Shown in pieces: positions 52,110 through 61,275 of a stretch of 64,000 nucleotides of DNA. A model generated the notes under the pieces. It was not told the DNA's origin. It saw only the letters and a program-made list of their open reading frames with translations, and did no database searches. How positions within the stretch are numbered: position 1 is the stretch's first letter; every line of letters starts with the position of its first letter. The stretch spans positions 372,001 to 436,000 of the forward strand of contig LJHR01000005.1 of assembly GCA_001296005.1 (NCBI GenBank), read 5' to 3'. The position numbers were made by a program, and so were the translations under genes. Source of the DNA: an alpha proteobacterium AAP38 (GTDB taxonomy: Bacteria > Pseudomonadota > Alphaproteobacteria > Azospirillales > Azospirillaceae).

Positions 52110-54341
52110 ATGCCGCGAAGGCGGCGGAATTTGCCGGATGGGGGCAACGGATTGCGCGCAGTGAAGCGGAAGGAGAAGGTTCTGCTGGTCGGCGGCCTGC
52201 TGGCGCTGGGGCTGCTGGCCTTCTGGCTGTCTTTGCCGGGCCTGCTGGCCGCGCGCTGGACATCGCAATTGCGGGCCCTGGGCTTCCCACAGGCCGAACT
52301 GGCCATCGATGATTTCGGCCTGACACAGGCTACCGGCGCCTTCTCCCTGGGGCAGGAGGATGGCGCGGACCGATTCATTGCACGCTATACACCTGCCGGT
52401 CTTTGGTCCGGGCGGTTTACCGGGCTGGAGGTGCAGGGGCTTCGGCTGTCACGTCCGCTCACCGTATCCATGACTGATCTTCCCGCCCTGAACGCCCCGG
52501 TACAGATCACCCAGGCCCGCCTGACCCTGGCCCTGCCTGCTGGTATGGGCTCCGTTCCCCTGCTGATGGATGCCGCCATCAGCCCGGCTGAAGGCGGATG
52601 GCACGCGGAGGGGCAGGGGACCCTGTCGCTTGGATCAACGGGCGTTCCCGCCCGCATCACCGCCGATTGGCGCGGGGATGGCCTGTCTGCTGCCGGCTTC
52701 ACGTTGACGCCTGCGCCCAGTGGCCCACGTCTGGGGGGGCAGGGTAGCGTCCGGCGTCTGGCCAATGGTGGCTGGACCGGTGATCTGGATGTCACCGCTA
52801 AGGCGCTGCCGCAGGGCTTGCCAGACATGGTGCTGCGCTGGAAGGCGGGGCAGGGGCAGGCATTGCTGGAATGGCCGGGTATTGCGCGTCTGGATGCCCT
52901 TCTGGACCCCGATGAAACCGGCGGGCGGCGTCTGGCCGCGACCCTGCGGGTGGATGATGTGCCCGGCTTCGCTGCCCGTCTGGGCCGTCCCGATCCCGGC
53001 CTGACCGGTGGTCCGGTTACCCTGGCCCTTTCAGCCCGCAATGTTTCAACGGACCTGCCGCCCCGCGACTGGCCCGATATTGCGGTAAGCATTGAGGCCC
53101 GCAGCCTGGGCATCGGACAGGGACCGCGTGACAATGCCCTGTCGCTGTCCGGCACCGCACGGCGCATTGATGGGGAATGGTGGCTGTCCCCCGCCGCTGA
53201 TCAACCGCCCGGCAGTCTGAGCATCCCGACCCTCGGCTTGTCGGCCAAAGGATTGCTGCTGACAGGGCGGCTTGCATGGCCGCTGGACCTTGATGTCCGT
53301 GCGGCAAATCTGCGCCTGCCCTGGCTGGCACCGGCCACACTGGCGGCCAGGCTGCGGGGCGACCCGGCGGAAGATCTGCGCCTGGAATGGAACATGGTGA
53401 CCGGCAATGGCGGGGCCAGCCTTACGGGTGCCGTGGAGCTGAACGGAGACGGAGGGCGGGCACTGGCAAAATTGGCCCCGATCAGGCTGGGGGAGGGGGA
53501 TGCCGCAGAATTATTCCCCGGCGCGCCGCTGCCGCACGCCCTGACCGGCACCATCGCGGCCCGCCTGACGGCGGCCTGGAACGGCGAGAAGGCCGATGGC
53601 ACCGCCGATATCCTGCTGGAAGAGGCGGGGGTGCGTCTTCCCGGCCTGCATCTTGCCGGGATCAATGGCGTGCTGCGCTTCGACCGGCTGTCGCCGCTGT
53701 CCATGCCACAGCAGACCCTGACCATCGGCCTTTTCGATCCCGGCATTGCCCTGACCGGCGGTGGCCTGGGCCTGTCACTGCCGACGGACGGGGTTCTGCG
53801 TCTGGCACCGGAACCGTTCAGATGGGCCGGGCAGAATGTCACCTTGCCGCAAAGCACGTTCCGCCTTGGCAATGACCATCTGGACTTGCGTCTGGATATC
53901 CCCGCCACGCCCGTTGCCGATGTGTTGGCAGCCCTGGGAATTATGGATGCCCAGGCAGAAGGCACAATGATCGGTTCGGTACCGATCCGGATTGATGCCG
54001 CCGGTGCCCATGCCAGTGCCGGCGGCTTGCAGGCGACTGGACCCGGAAGATTGTCCGTGCCGGCTGGCCCGCTGCCTTCATGGCTTGACCCTGTCCGCAA
54101 TGACAGTCTGGCGTTGGTTGGCCGTGCCCTGTCCGACTATCGCTTCCGGTCGCTGGGTATCAGTTTTGCCGCTGATGGTCCGCGCCTGACATTGGATGGT
54201 GCCAACCCGTCGCTTTATGGCGGCTATGCCATGCCCATGAACCTGATCCTAATGCCACCGCCCAAGACGCTGCCGACAGGAGGGGGGCCATCCGGCTTGG
54301 TTGCAGCCGATATGGCGGCGTTCAAGGCGCGCAAGGATTGA
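52110..54341 (+). CDS. YdbH/AsmA-like envelope protein
   Basis: This 743-residue protein has one N-terminal membrane segment (about 25-45), then a long beta-rich region without enzymatic motifs. It ends in a block around residues 590-660 (FRLGNDHLDLRLDIPATPVA, then ATGPGRLSVPAG) that resembles the YdbH C-terminal domain (PF11739). YdbH, TamB and AsmA-like proteins bridge the periplasm and move phospholipids to the outer membrane. Assignment is by overall pattern, so moderately sure. The start could be 52095, 52110 (better ribosome site, GGAAAGAG) or GTG 52161, which would place the membrane segment at the very N-terminus. Confidence 0.68.
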   Translation: MPRRRRNLPDGGNGLRAVKRKEKVLLVGGLLALGLLAFWLSLPGLLAARWTSQLRALGFPQAELAIDDFGLTQATGAFSLGQEDGADRFIARYTPAGLWSGRFTGLEVQGLRLSRPLTVSMTDLPALNAPVQITQARLTLALPAGMGSVPLLMDAAISPAEGGWHAEGQGTLSLGSTGVPARITADWRGDGLSAAGFTLTPAPSGPRLGGQGSVRRLANGGWTGDLDVTAKALPQGLPDMVLRWKAGQGQALLEWPGIARLDALLDPDETGGRRLAATLRVDDVPGFAARLGRPDPGLTGGPVTLALSARNVSTDLPPRDWPDIAVSIEARSLGIGQGPRDNALSLSGTARRIDGEWWLSPAADQPPGSLSIPTLGLSAKGLLLTGRLAWPLDLDVRAANLRLPWLAPATLAARLRGDPAEDLRLEWNMVTGNGGASLTGAVELNGDGGRALAKLAPIRLGEGDAAELFPGAPLPHALTGTIAARLTAAWNGEKADGTADILLEEAGVRLPGLHLAGINGVLRFDRLSPLSMPQQTLTIGLFDPGIALTGGGLGLSLPTDGVLRLAPEPFRWAGQNVTLPQSTFRLGNDHLDLRLDIPATPVADVLAALGIMDAQAEGTMIGSVPIRIDAAGAHASAGGLQATGPGRLSVPAGPLPSWLDPVRNDSLALVGRALSDYRFRSLGISFAADGPRLTLDGANPSLYGGYAMPMNLILMPPPKTLPTGGGPSGLVAADMAAFKARKD

Positions 54342-54374
54342 GCTATACCAGCGCGACTGAACCGGAGCCTTGCC

Positions 54375-55232
54375 TTGATCGAACTTGCCATTGATTTCGA
54401 AACCGCCAATGCCCGCCGCGACAGCGCCTGTGCCGTTGGTGTGGCGGAGGTGTTTCGACCCGAGGCACCGATCTTCCGCCGCCTGATCCGCCCGGAACCC
54501 GCCGAATTTTCCCCATTCTGTGTTGCGGTGCATGGCATTCGAGCCACCGATGTGGCCCACGCGCCGACCTTTGCCGGCATCTGGCCGGATCTGTCACGCC
54601 GGCTGGAAGGGGCCGTGCTGCTGGCGCACAATGCCAGTTTCGATTCCGGTGTCCTGACGGCCTGCCTGACCGCTGCGGGACTGCCGGTGCCCGGCATTCG
54701 CTTCATCTGTACTGTCGAACTGGCCCGCGCCGCTTTCCCCGATCTACGCAGCCACAAGCTGAACATCGTAGCCCACCATCTGGGCATTCCACTGGATCAC
54801 CATGAAGCGGGCAGCGACGCCGCCGCCTGCGCCGCCATCGGCCAGCATGTCGCCATGATGGTAGGGGCCGGTTCTGTGGCCGAAGCGGCGGAAAAGCTGG
54901 GGATCGGACAGGAAAGGCCCCGTGCCGCCCGTCCGCCATCCGCATCGCCCCGACCGGGGCTGCCCACGCCCACCCGCCGCGTGGATGGGCAAGGCTTCGT
55001 GGTGACCGGCACCCTTGCGGCCTGTTCCAGGACCGATGCCGCCCGTGCCATCAAAATGGCCGGTGGACGGTTCCAGACTTATGTCACGCAGGACACAGAC
55101 TGGCTGATTGTCGGCCTGTCGCCCGGACAGACCAAACTGACCGCCGCCCATGCCCGGCAACAGCGTTATGGTCGATTGCGCATGGCCACGGAGGCGGAGT
55201 TCCTGGCCATGCTGGGCATCAATCCGGCGTAA
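54375..55232 (+). CDS. DEDDh 3'-5' exonuclease fused to a BRCT domain
   Basis: This 285-residue protein has an exonuclease domain of the DnaQ type (about 1-165) with the DEDDh set visible as D7 and E9 (IDFET), D90 (NASFDSG), H143 and D148 (HHEAGSDA). A Pro-rich linker (180-200) leads to a C-terminal BRCT domain (about 204-283; GFVVTGTL, then DWLIVG and KLTAA) like that of bacterial DNA ligase. It probably acts in DNA repair or proofreading. TTG 54375 is preceded by CGGAG at 7 bases. It is 33 bases after the YdbH-like gene and its stop directly abuts the stop of the converging glycosidase gene. Confidence 0.88.
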   Translation: MIELAIDFETANARRDSACAVGVAEVFRPEAPIFRRLIRPEPAEFSPFCVAVHGIRATDVAHAPTFAGIWPDLSRRLEGAVLLAHNASFDSGVLTACLTAAGLPVPGIRFICTVELARAAFPDLRSHKLNIVAHHLGIPLDHHEAGSDAAACAAIGQHVAMMVGAGSVAEAAEKLGIGQERPRAARPPSASPRPGLPTPTRRVDGQGFVVTGTLAACSRTDAARAIKMAGGRFQTYVTQDTDWLIVGLSPGQTKLTAAHARQQRYGRLRMATEAEFLAMLGINPA

Positions 55233-57704
55233 TCAGGGCAGCCGGTCCACCATCAATGTTTCAATCCGGGCCTCGTTCACCGGGCCGGTCATGCCGCCGG
55301 GCCCGCTATAGCTGGCATTGGTGGAAAGCGCGCTCATATTGAAGAAATCCTCGATACTGGCCCGGTAACGACCGGCAGGCAGATCGAAGATGGCGCGGGT
55401 GGAACTGCGGGTGGAATAGCGATCCCCCTCTGGATCGATATGTGGCATCTGCAAAATGGCGCTGTACCGCTTGCCCGCCTCATCCACCAGGACCAGCCGT
55501 TTGACGGCATTGGTCACACCGGTATTCACGGCGTAGGTCCGGTTATCGTAGGTCGTGGCCAGGGCGTACCGCCCGCCACTCCCCACAACGACCTGCCCAA
55601 GGTCCAGCGTCTGGCCCAGCCGGGCCATTTTACCCACCGCAATCGTCTGTGCCGCTTCTCCACGCAAGCAGACCGGTGCCGATGGCTGTGATGCGATGTT
55701 GGTCGAAACATGCACCGCCACAATGGAATAGCAGGCGGTCATCGCCGGGGGCGGCGGTGCCTTGTCCGTCCAGCCGGACCCTGCAACACCGTCGGCAACC
55801 AGCACGCCATCACGCAGCACGCGGTACCGTAGCAGGGTCTTGTCCTTGGTCGGTCCGAAATCCAGGGCGACACTGTCCATGGTCCGCCTGGCGCCGGAAA
55901 TGCCGGGTGTCCAGGGCATGAAGGCCCGCGGCTCCAGATGACTGACCGGGTCGATTGCGGGGACCATGGTTACCCTGCTGTCCGACATCTGCGCCGTGCC
56001 GAACCGGACCTCAATCCGGTTGCGGCTGGCCGTCAATTGTTCGGGATGGATCGGACCGGTCACGGCGGTACCGTTTAGGGTGATGCTCGCCACGGGATAG
56101 ATACCGCCCGCCGCCGCCTTGGCAGGCAGGATCAGCGCGATTTCCACCGGCTTGCCCGCAAAGGACAGGCCGCCCAGCACCGCCTCGGGCTTAGTGAACT
56201 GGGCACGGGTCGCAGTTGTCAGATAGGGCGCGATACGCACACCGCCGGCACCCGGCTGCCAGCCGAAGACATCCTGAACCACGGCACCGTAATAAGCGCC
56301 GACAGACCAGAGCTGACGGCGGGAATTGATCTCAGGCCCGTCATCAAACTGTGCCCGCCCCGTCAGCCATTCCAGATTCTCCATGTTGGAGAGGTGCATG
56401 GCGGCGGCCCTTTCCAGTGCTGCAAGCCCCTGGTCGACCGCGGCCACATGGCCGGCGGCGATGGCGGCGCGCACTGCATAGGCCGTGACGAATGGCCATT
56501 GCGCACGGTTGTGATAGACAAACTCCCCCGGTGCCTGTGGCCACACGACCGAAGGACCGAACGGGGCGAAGGGATACCGATCAAATATCGACCTGGCCTT
56601 TTCCAGCGATGCCACACCCGACAGGACGGCAAGCGCATTGCCCAGCAGATCGTATTTCTCGATCCGGGCCGGCGTCGGCTCCGCCATTGTAAAGGTGGCG
56701 TACATCCCTGCCCGCGTGTCCCAGAACGTCGCATCAATGGCCTTGGTCAGGTCATCCGCCCAGCCATCATACCGGGCTGCCGTCGCCCCATCCCCCAGTT
56801 CCTTGGCCAGCCGGGCGGCAAGACGCAGGGCACGGTATTGCAGGACGTTGGTGGACAGGGCCTTGGATTGAGCCATTGCCGGTAGATGTTCACGGACCCA
56901 GGGGGCGTAGGTCTGTTCGCGCCAGTCCAAGAAGCTGTGTTCACCACCGTAAAGGCCGTTGGCTGCGTCAAACGCCGCGACACGGTCCGCCTCCACAGTG
57001 CCGCGCAGCGCTTCATAGGCCTTGCGCGCGAAATCGGCACGGGCGCTGCCCTGCAGGTTGGCCAGCGTCGCCTCTGCCCCCAGCGCCCAGGTGGTGCGGT
57101 CAGTGCTGATCGGCCAGGAACCGCCCGAGCCTGTATCCTGTACGATCTGCGTGGACCCAGGGGGAAGTTCGGCGGGCACCGTCACGCCCGCCCGGAAACT
57201 GCCGGTCTTGAACAACAGACTGTCCACCGCGCGGACCGGGTCCAGCCCCGCCAGCCCCAGGTCCAGCGCGTAGGACAGGTCCCGCGTCCAGACATAGTTC
57301 CATTTCTCGCCCGTCTCGAAACAGTTGCAGGCGATGGGCTGCCCACCATTATAGGCCCCGTCCTTGATCGAACTGACACTGGCCTGGGCGGCATCGTCCA
57401 CCGACTGCGCGAACAGCGCGTCGAACAGCAGATTGCCGGTCAGGGTGTAGGCACCGCGCTCCGTGATATCGCGCGTGCCGGGGGTATTGTCGCGTTGTGG
57501 TGCGCTGCTGGTCAGGTGGAACTGCCGCGTTCCCGGCTGCCCCTTGGCCTCCACCGTCACCCGTGCAGGCTTGGCCCCTGGCTCCAGCGCATAGGGCCGA
57601 AAGCTCCGCGTTTCCGACGCATGGGCCGCCTGTCCGGCATCCAGTGCCAGGATCGACAGGCTGGCAGCGGTAGCCAGTAGCAGCAGGCGCGGAGACGGGG
57701 GCAT
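55233..57704 (-). CDS. Six-hairpin (alpha/alpha toroid) glycosidase, exported
   Basis: This 823-residue exported protein has a signal peptide at about 1-29. Its long (alpha/alpha)6-type domain resembles GH63/GH37-like or MGH1-like glucosidases, with WNYVWTRDLSYALDL, DWREQTYAPW, GPSVVWPQAPGEFVYHNRAQWPF and the C-terminal SVGAYYG-VVQDVFGW. The acidic residues in WTRD and DWRE are candidate catalytic ones. C-terminal beta-domains follow from about 560. I do not know its exact substrate; an alpha- or beta-linked glucoside or rhamnoside is possible. ATG 57704 has a strong GGAGGAACC site. A LacI gene lies 96 bases upstream on the same strand and a GCAATTGCA palindrome lies in the gap. Confidence 0.72.
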   Translation of the reverse strand: MPPSPRLLLLATAASLSILALDAGQAAHASETRSFRPYALEPGAKPARVTVEAKGQPGTRQFHLTSSAPQRDNTPGTRDITERGAYTLTGNLLFDALFAQSVDDAAQASVSSIKDGAYNGGQPIACNCFETGEKWNYVWTRDLSYALDLGLAGLDPVRAVDSLLFKTGSFRAGVTVPAELPPGSTQIVQDTGSGGSWPISTDRTTWALGAEATLANLQGSARADFARKAYEALRGTVEADRVAAFDAANGLYGGEHSFLDWREQTYAPWVREHLPAMAQSKALSTNVLQYRALRLAARLAKELGDGATAARYDGWADDLTKAIDATFWDTRAGMYATFTMAEPTPARIEKYDLLGNALAVLSGVASLEKARSIFDRYPFAPFGPSVVWPQAPGEFVYHNRAQWPFVTAYAVRAAIAAGHVAAVDQGLAALERAAAMHLSNMENLEWLTGRAQFDDGPEINSRRQLWSVGAYYGAVVQDVFGWQPGAGGVRIAPYLTTATRAQFTKPEAVLGGLSFAGKPVEIALILPAKAAAGGIYPVASITLNGTAVTGPIHPEQLTASRNRIEVRFGTAQMSDSRVTMVPAIDPVSHLEPRAFMPWTPGISGARRTMDSVALDFGPTKDKTLLRYRVLRDGVLVADGVAGSGWTDKAPPPPAMTACYSIVAVHVSTNIASQPSAPVCLRGEAAQTIAVGKMARLGQTLDLGQVVVGSGGRYALATTYDNRTYAVNTGVTNAVKRLVLVDEAGKRYSAILQMPHIDPEGDRYSTRSSTRAIFDLPAGRYRASIEDFFNMSALSTNASYSGPGGMTGPVNEARIETLMVDRLP

Positions 57705-57772
57705 GGTTCCTCCAACTGTCATGATGGTTCTTGGGCGGCTCAGCCTTTCCGTGAAGGTGGGGTGAGGGGCAC

Positions 57773-57782
57773 TGCAATTGCA
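57773..57782. promoter_or_regulatory. Candidate LacI operator 1 (TGCAATTGCA)
   Basis: A perfect 10-bp palindrome sits between the LacI stop and the glycosidase start. The core GCAATTGCAA recurs at 58888-58897, in front of the LacI gene. Confidence 0.6.
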
Positions 57783-57800
57783 ACAAATAATCTGCAAAAA

Positions 57801-58823
57801 TCAGGCGCCGCAGGATTCCCGGACGATTAGATCGGTGCTTAGCCGTTCCGACATGGCTTGGTCGCCGGCCAGCAGGCGAAGCAGCTTGGCCACCAGCAAA
57901 CGCCCGGCCTTGGCAGTATCCTGGCGGATCGTGGTCAGGGCCGGGTGGGCATGGGCCGCAATTTCGATATCGTCATAGCCAACGATGGCGACGTCGTGCG
58001 GTACGGACAGGCCACGCCGGTTCAGCGCGCGAACGGCACCGATGGCGACCAGATCGCTGACCGCCACGATGGCATCAAATGCGACCCCCTGATCCAACAG
58101 ATCATCCACCGCCTCCACCGCCGCATCGGGCACCAGACGGCAGCGCCGGTGCAGGCTGGGGTCGGGTGCCAAGCCCACCTCCTGCAACGCGTTCACATAG
58201 CCTTGATGACGCTGTGAAAGTTCGATCGTAAGGGTTTCGCCCAGAAAGGCGATGCGTTTGCGCCCCAATCGGGCCAGATGGAGCGCGGCGCGATGTCCAC
58301 CCCGGACATTGTCACTGCCGACGGAGCAATAGTCCTGATCAGGTGCTGTCGCACCCCAGACCACGAAGCGCCGGCCATCGCGGAACAGGCGGTTCAACGC
58401 CTCGTGCAACTGGCTCTGACCCAGGAAGATCATCCCGTCGGCCTGGCTGCTGTCGAGCAGATCGGCTAGCCCGCGCTGATCAACCGGGGTGGCATGGCCG
58501 ATGGTCAGGTCCAGCCCCCGTTCGCGCATAGCAAGGCTGATCCCGCCGACCAGACCCAGGCTGAACGGGTCCACCGATTGCCCGCCGGCATGGGCCGGTG
58601 GCATCACCACCATCACGGATGGCCGGTCGCCGCCTGTCGTCTGCCGTGCGCGGCGAGGGGGCGCGTCATACTGCGCCGCCTCGGCCAGTTCACGGATACG
58701 GCGGCGGGTTTCGGCATTCACGGCACTGCTGCCGCTCAATGCCCGCGATACTGTGGAAACCGACACGCCGGCCTGCCGGGCGATATCCTGTAGCCGTGAA
58801 GCGCGCGCCTTCACATCATCCAT
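57801..58823 (-). CDS. LacI-family transcriptional regulator
   Basis: This 340-residue LacI/GalR regulator has its helix-turn-helix at about 9-30 (RLQDIARQAGVSVSTVSRAL), a hinge region around 45-60 and a sensor domain to the C-terminus (IVGYDDIEIAAHAHPALTTI). It lies just upstream of the glycosidase gene and both control regions hold a GCAATTGCAA element, so it likely represses the glycosidase and itself. ATG 58823 places the DNA-binding domain near the N-terminus; an ATG at 58928 would overlap the dehydratase-like gene. Confidence 0.88.
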   Translation of the reverse strand: MDDVKARASRLQDIARQAGVSVSTVSRALSGSSAVNAETRRRIRELAEAAQYDAPPRRARQTTGGDRPSVMVVMPPAHAGGQSVDPFSLGLVGGISLAMRERGLDLTIGHATPVDQRGLADLLDSSQADGMIFLGQSQLHEALNRLFRDGRRFVVWGATAPDQDYCSVGSDNVRGGHRAALHLARLGRKRIAFLGETLTIELSQRHQGYVNALQEVGLAPDPSLHRRCRLVPDAAVEAVDDLLDQGVAFDAIVAVSDLVAIGAVRALNRRGLSVPHDVAIVGYDDIEIAAHAHPALTTIRQDTAKAGRLLVAKLLRLLAGDQAMSERLSTDLIVRESCGA

Positions 58824-58887
58824 GCCGCAAGTCTGCCCCGTATCCGCCGAAGGAATGGTTCCCTTCTGCCTGACATCAAGGCTTGCG

Positions 58888-58897
58888 GCAATTGCAA
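58888..58897. promoter_or_regulatory. Candidate LacI operator 2 (GCAATTGCAA)
   Basis: This element, with palindromic core GCAATTGC, lies between the dehydratase-like gene stop and the LacI start. It matches the site at 57773, consistent with autoregulation. Confidence 0.55.
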
Positions 58898-58908
58898 TAA
58901 CAGGTGGG

Positions 58909-61275
58909 TTAAGTCTGAAGCCCCTCAATAAACCGGGTCACGGCACTGTCGACGGCGGCTGCATCCGCACTTTCCTGATTGTAGTTATCCAGGTCCAGGC
59001 GCAGCACAGGGATGCCCGCTTCCTCCAACGCCCGCAGCACAAACGGATCGGCGTCGGTCAGGGCGACAGCCCCGTGGACCCCATGGATGCGGGCATCGCG
59101 CACATGCCAAGCCCCGGCCCAGGTGGGCATGCGCAATTCATCGCCCATGGTAACGAAACGGGCCGCCAGGGCCCGCATGGGATCACGCCCCCGGTCGTGA
59201 TGGCGGATATAACCGTCGGCGGCCAACGACAGATACATGGAGCAGACGAAGACTGCGCCATGGCTTTCCTCCCAGCGCTGGTAAAAGGCCATGTCGCTCC
59301 ACAGGCCACGCCCCACCCACATCAGGCGCACACGCTCATTGGGGCAGGCAGCGTCACCCGCCGCCGCGCGGGCGGCCACTTCCTCATACAGCGCCTTCGC
59401 GGCATCGCGGGCCCAGACAGAGCCGCGATGCCATTGCGGCACCATAGTGGCGGGCATCGTATCGACGATGCTGACTGGGGCGGGGTGTGTGGCGGCGATC
59501 AGATCGCGGGTGCGGCGGTAGCATTCCTCCTGCTCATTCACCAGATCCATAACCTCTGCGAAACGGGCAGGATCGAACTGCTTGCCTGTCGCCGTTTCCA
59601 GCCGCGCCACATGGGCACGCAATTCCCCTTCCATCAGGTCCAGGCGTTCCGGTTCCAGATGCTGATCCCAATCGCCGGGAAGGTCTTCCCACCAATCGGT
59701 GGGGATCTGCCAGCGGCTGTCGAAACTGCGCTGATAAAGGTACAGGTCGGCCCCCGTCTCCATCGCCCAATGGCGGAAAATACGGGCGGTTGCATCCGTA
59801 CCAGTCACGGCGGCCAGGAAATCCGGCTTTGGCAGACCGCCCCAGGGGGCGTTTTCCATGTCATCATCGAATGCCGCTGCCAGCCCCTGCGCGCTGTAAG
59901 CCTCCACATCCGCCGGATAGTCACGGTCGCGCAACAGGCCGAAATAGCGACCCGATTGCTGTTTTGCGGCCACGATTGAGGCCCACCATTGGTTCACGAC
60001 GAAGGGAATATCCATGGCGCGCAGGATTTCCTGCGGCGCATTGGCATTGACGACCGCCAGCGGCGCGCCCGCCGCCACCTGTTCACGCAGGCCCGCGAAC
60101 CAGTCCCGCTGGAACTGCCCGAAGCTGGCTACAGCGGACAGCGATTTGCGGCTGCGCGTCGGGGGCTTCAGGGCCGCGCGTCCCCCACCGGCGCGGGCGG
60201 GTGACGGGGATGGCGCCAGGGGTGCTGGTGTTGGCTGTGCCATGGGATCGGCCAGGAATGCGGCCAGGGCAGCGGGCATTTCCCCGCTGCCATCCCAGGT
60301 CACGGCCAAGAAGGGTAGGCCGGCAGCGGCGCAGGCGGCACGCAACGGCTTCACATCCCAGGGGGCGGCCTCGTCACCGGGGCGCATGGTGTGCAGCAGG
60401 GCCGTTGCACCCGCAACCCTCGCGGCGGCGATAAGGGCGTTGGGATCATCGGGGCTGCGGCGGGCCAATGGCGTGACGCCACCGCACCAGGGGCGGCCCC
60501 AATCCTGTGCCTCGCCCACCACCATCGCACCTGATGCTTCCAAGCGATCATAAAGCCGGAAATCCTCCTGTGTGCTGCCGGTCAGGAACAGGGTCCGGAC
60601 GGCAACAACCGGCGGCGGCCGATCGCCCAGCAGGGCCGACAGAGATGCTTCCACCTGTTCCGGCGGCAGGATGGCGGCGGCGGCCACGATCCGTACAGCC
60701 TCCGCACCCGTCAGCTGTCCCGTCCGGCGCAGGCCCAAGGCCTGTGCCAATAGCACCCGCAGCCGGGCCTCGTCCTTCTCCGTCTGTGCCACATCGCCCA
60801 AGGGCGTGCCCAGGCTGGTCAGCCATTCCCGCAATTGTGTGAAACGGACGGCATTATATCGGGCTGCCTGTTCCCCACCGCCATGCAGCAGGTCCAGGAA
60901 ATGCACCGGCCCCAGACGCTTCCCTGCCTCCCGCGCCAGTTCGCGCAGGGCGGCGAAGACCTGCGGCTGTTCATTATCGGCACTGGTGATCAGGACCGGA
61001 TCAGGTTTGGCACCGTCCCCCACCAGTTGTTCCAGCAGCGACTTGCCCCGCACCGATAGGCCGGCCCCGCCCATCAGCGCATCCATCATCGGCGTCGGCG
61101 CCGTCGTTGGCACCAGCCGGACGGGCAGCAGCCCCGCCGCCCGCACTAAGGCGCGGGAACCATCCACGCCCAGCAGCCGCAGGGGGCGATATCCCTGACC
61201 TCGCAGCGCCTCAAGCGTTCCGGCGGGATCATCGGCGGCGGTCAGCAGCGGGGCCAGGGTGGGATGGCGGGCCAT
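58909..61275 (-). CDS. Fused 2-hydroxyacyl-CoA dehydratase-like protein lacking cluster cysteines
   Basis: This 788-residue protein reads as two 2-hydroxyacyl-CoA dehydratase (HgdA/HgdB, BcrB/BcrC) subunits joined by a Pro/Ala-rich linker (about 345-385). The halves are about 1-345 and 385-788; each ends with the AGLPFLAV/AGIPVLRL strand typical of the fold. Classical members bind one [4Fe-4S] cluster per subunit through conserved cysteines. Here the usual positions hold other residues (for example YPADVEAY at 453-460, VTGTDAT at 490-496 and LTDADPF at 739-745). Only five scattered cysteines remain: C264, C315, C585, C644 and C678. No activator (HgdC) gene is visible. Its ATG overlaps the stop of the upstream CoA-transferase gene (TGATG). 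It may dehydrate or otherwise rearrange a CoA thioester by a different route. The family call is by pattern recall. Confidence 0.65.
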   Translation of the reverse strand: MARHPTLAPLLTAADDPAGTLEALRGQGYRPLRLLGVDGSRALVRAAGLLPVRLVPTTAPTPMMDALMGGAGLSVRGKSLLEQLVGDGAKPDPVLITSADNEQPQVFAALRELAREAGKRLGPVHFLDLLHGGGEQAARYNAVRFTQLREWLTSLGTPLGDVAQTEKDEARLRVLLAQALGLRRTGQLTGAEAVRIVAAAAILPPEQVEASLSALLGDRPPPVVAVRTLFLTGSTQEDFRLYDRLEASGAMVVGEAQDWGRPWCGGVTPLARRSPDDPNALIAAARVAGATALLHTMRPGDEAAPWDVKPLRAACAAAGLPFLAVTWDGSGEMPAALAAFLADPMAQPTPAPLAPSPSPARAGGGRAALKPPTRSRKSLSAVASFGQFQRDWFAGLREQVAAGAPLAVVNANAPQEILRAMDIPFVVNQWWASIVAAKQQSGRYFGLLRDRDYPADVEAYSAQGLAAAFDDDMENAPWGGLPKPDFLAAVTGTDATARIFRHWAMETGADLYLYQRSFDSRWQIPTDWWEDLPGDWDQHLEPERLDLMEGELRAHVARLETATGKQFDPARFAEVMDLVNEQEECYRRTRDLIAATHPAPVSIVDTMPATMVPQWHRGSVWARDAAKALYEEVAARAAAGDAACPNERVRLMWVGRGLWSDMAFYQRWEESHGAVFVCSMYLSLAADGYIRHHDRGRDPMRALAARFVTMGDELRMPTWAGAWHVRDARIHGVHGAVALTDADPFVLRALEEAGIPVLRLDLDNYNQESADAAAVDSAVTRFIEGLQT

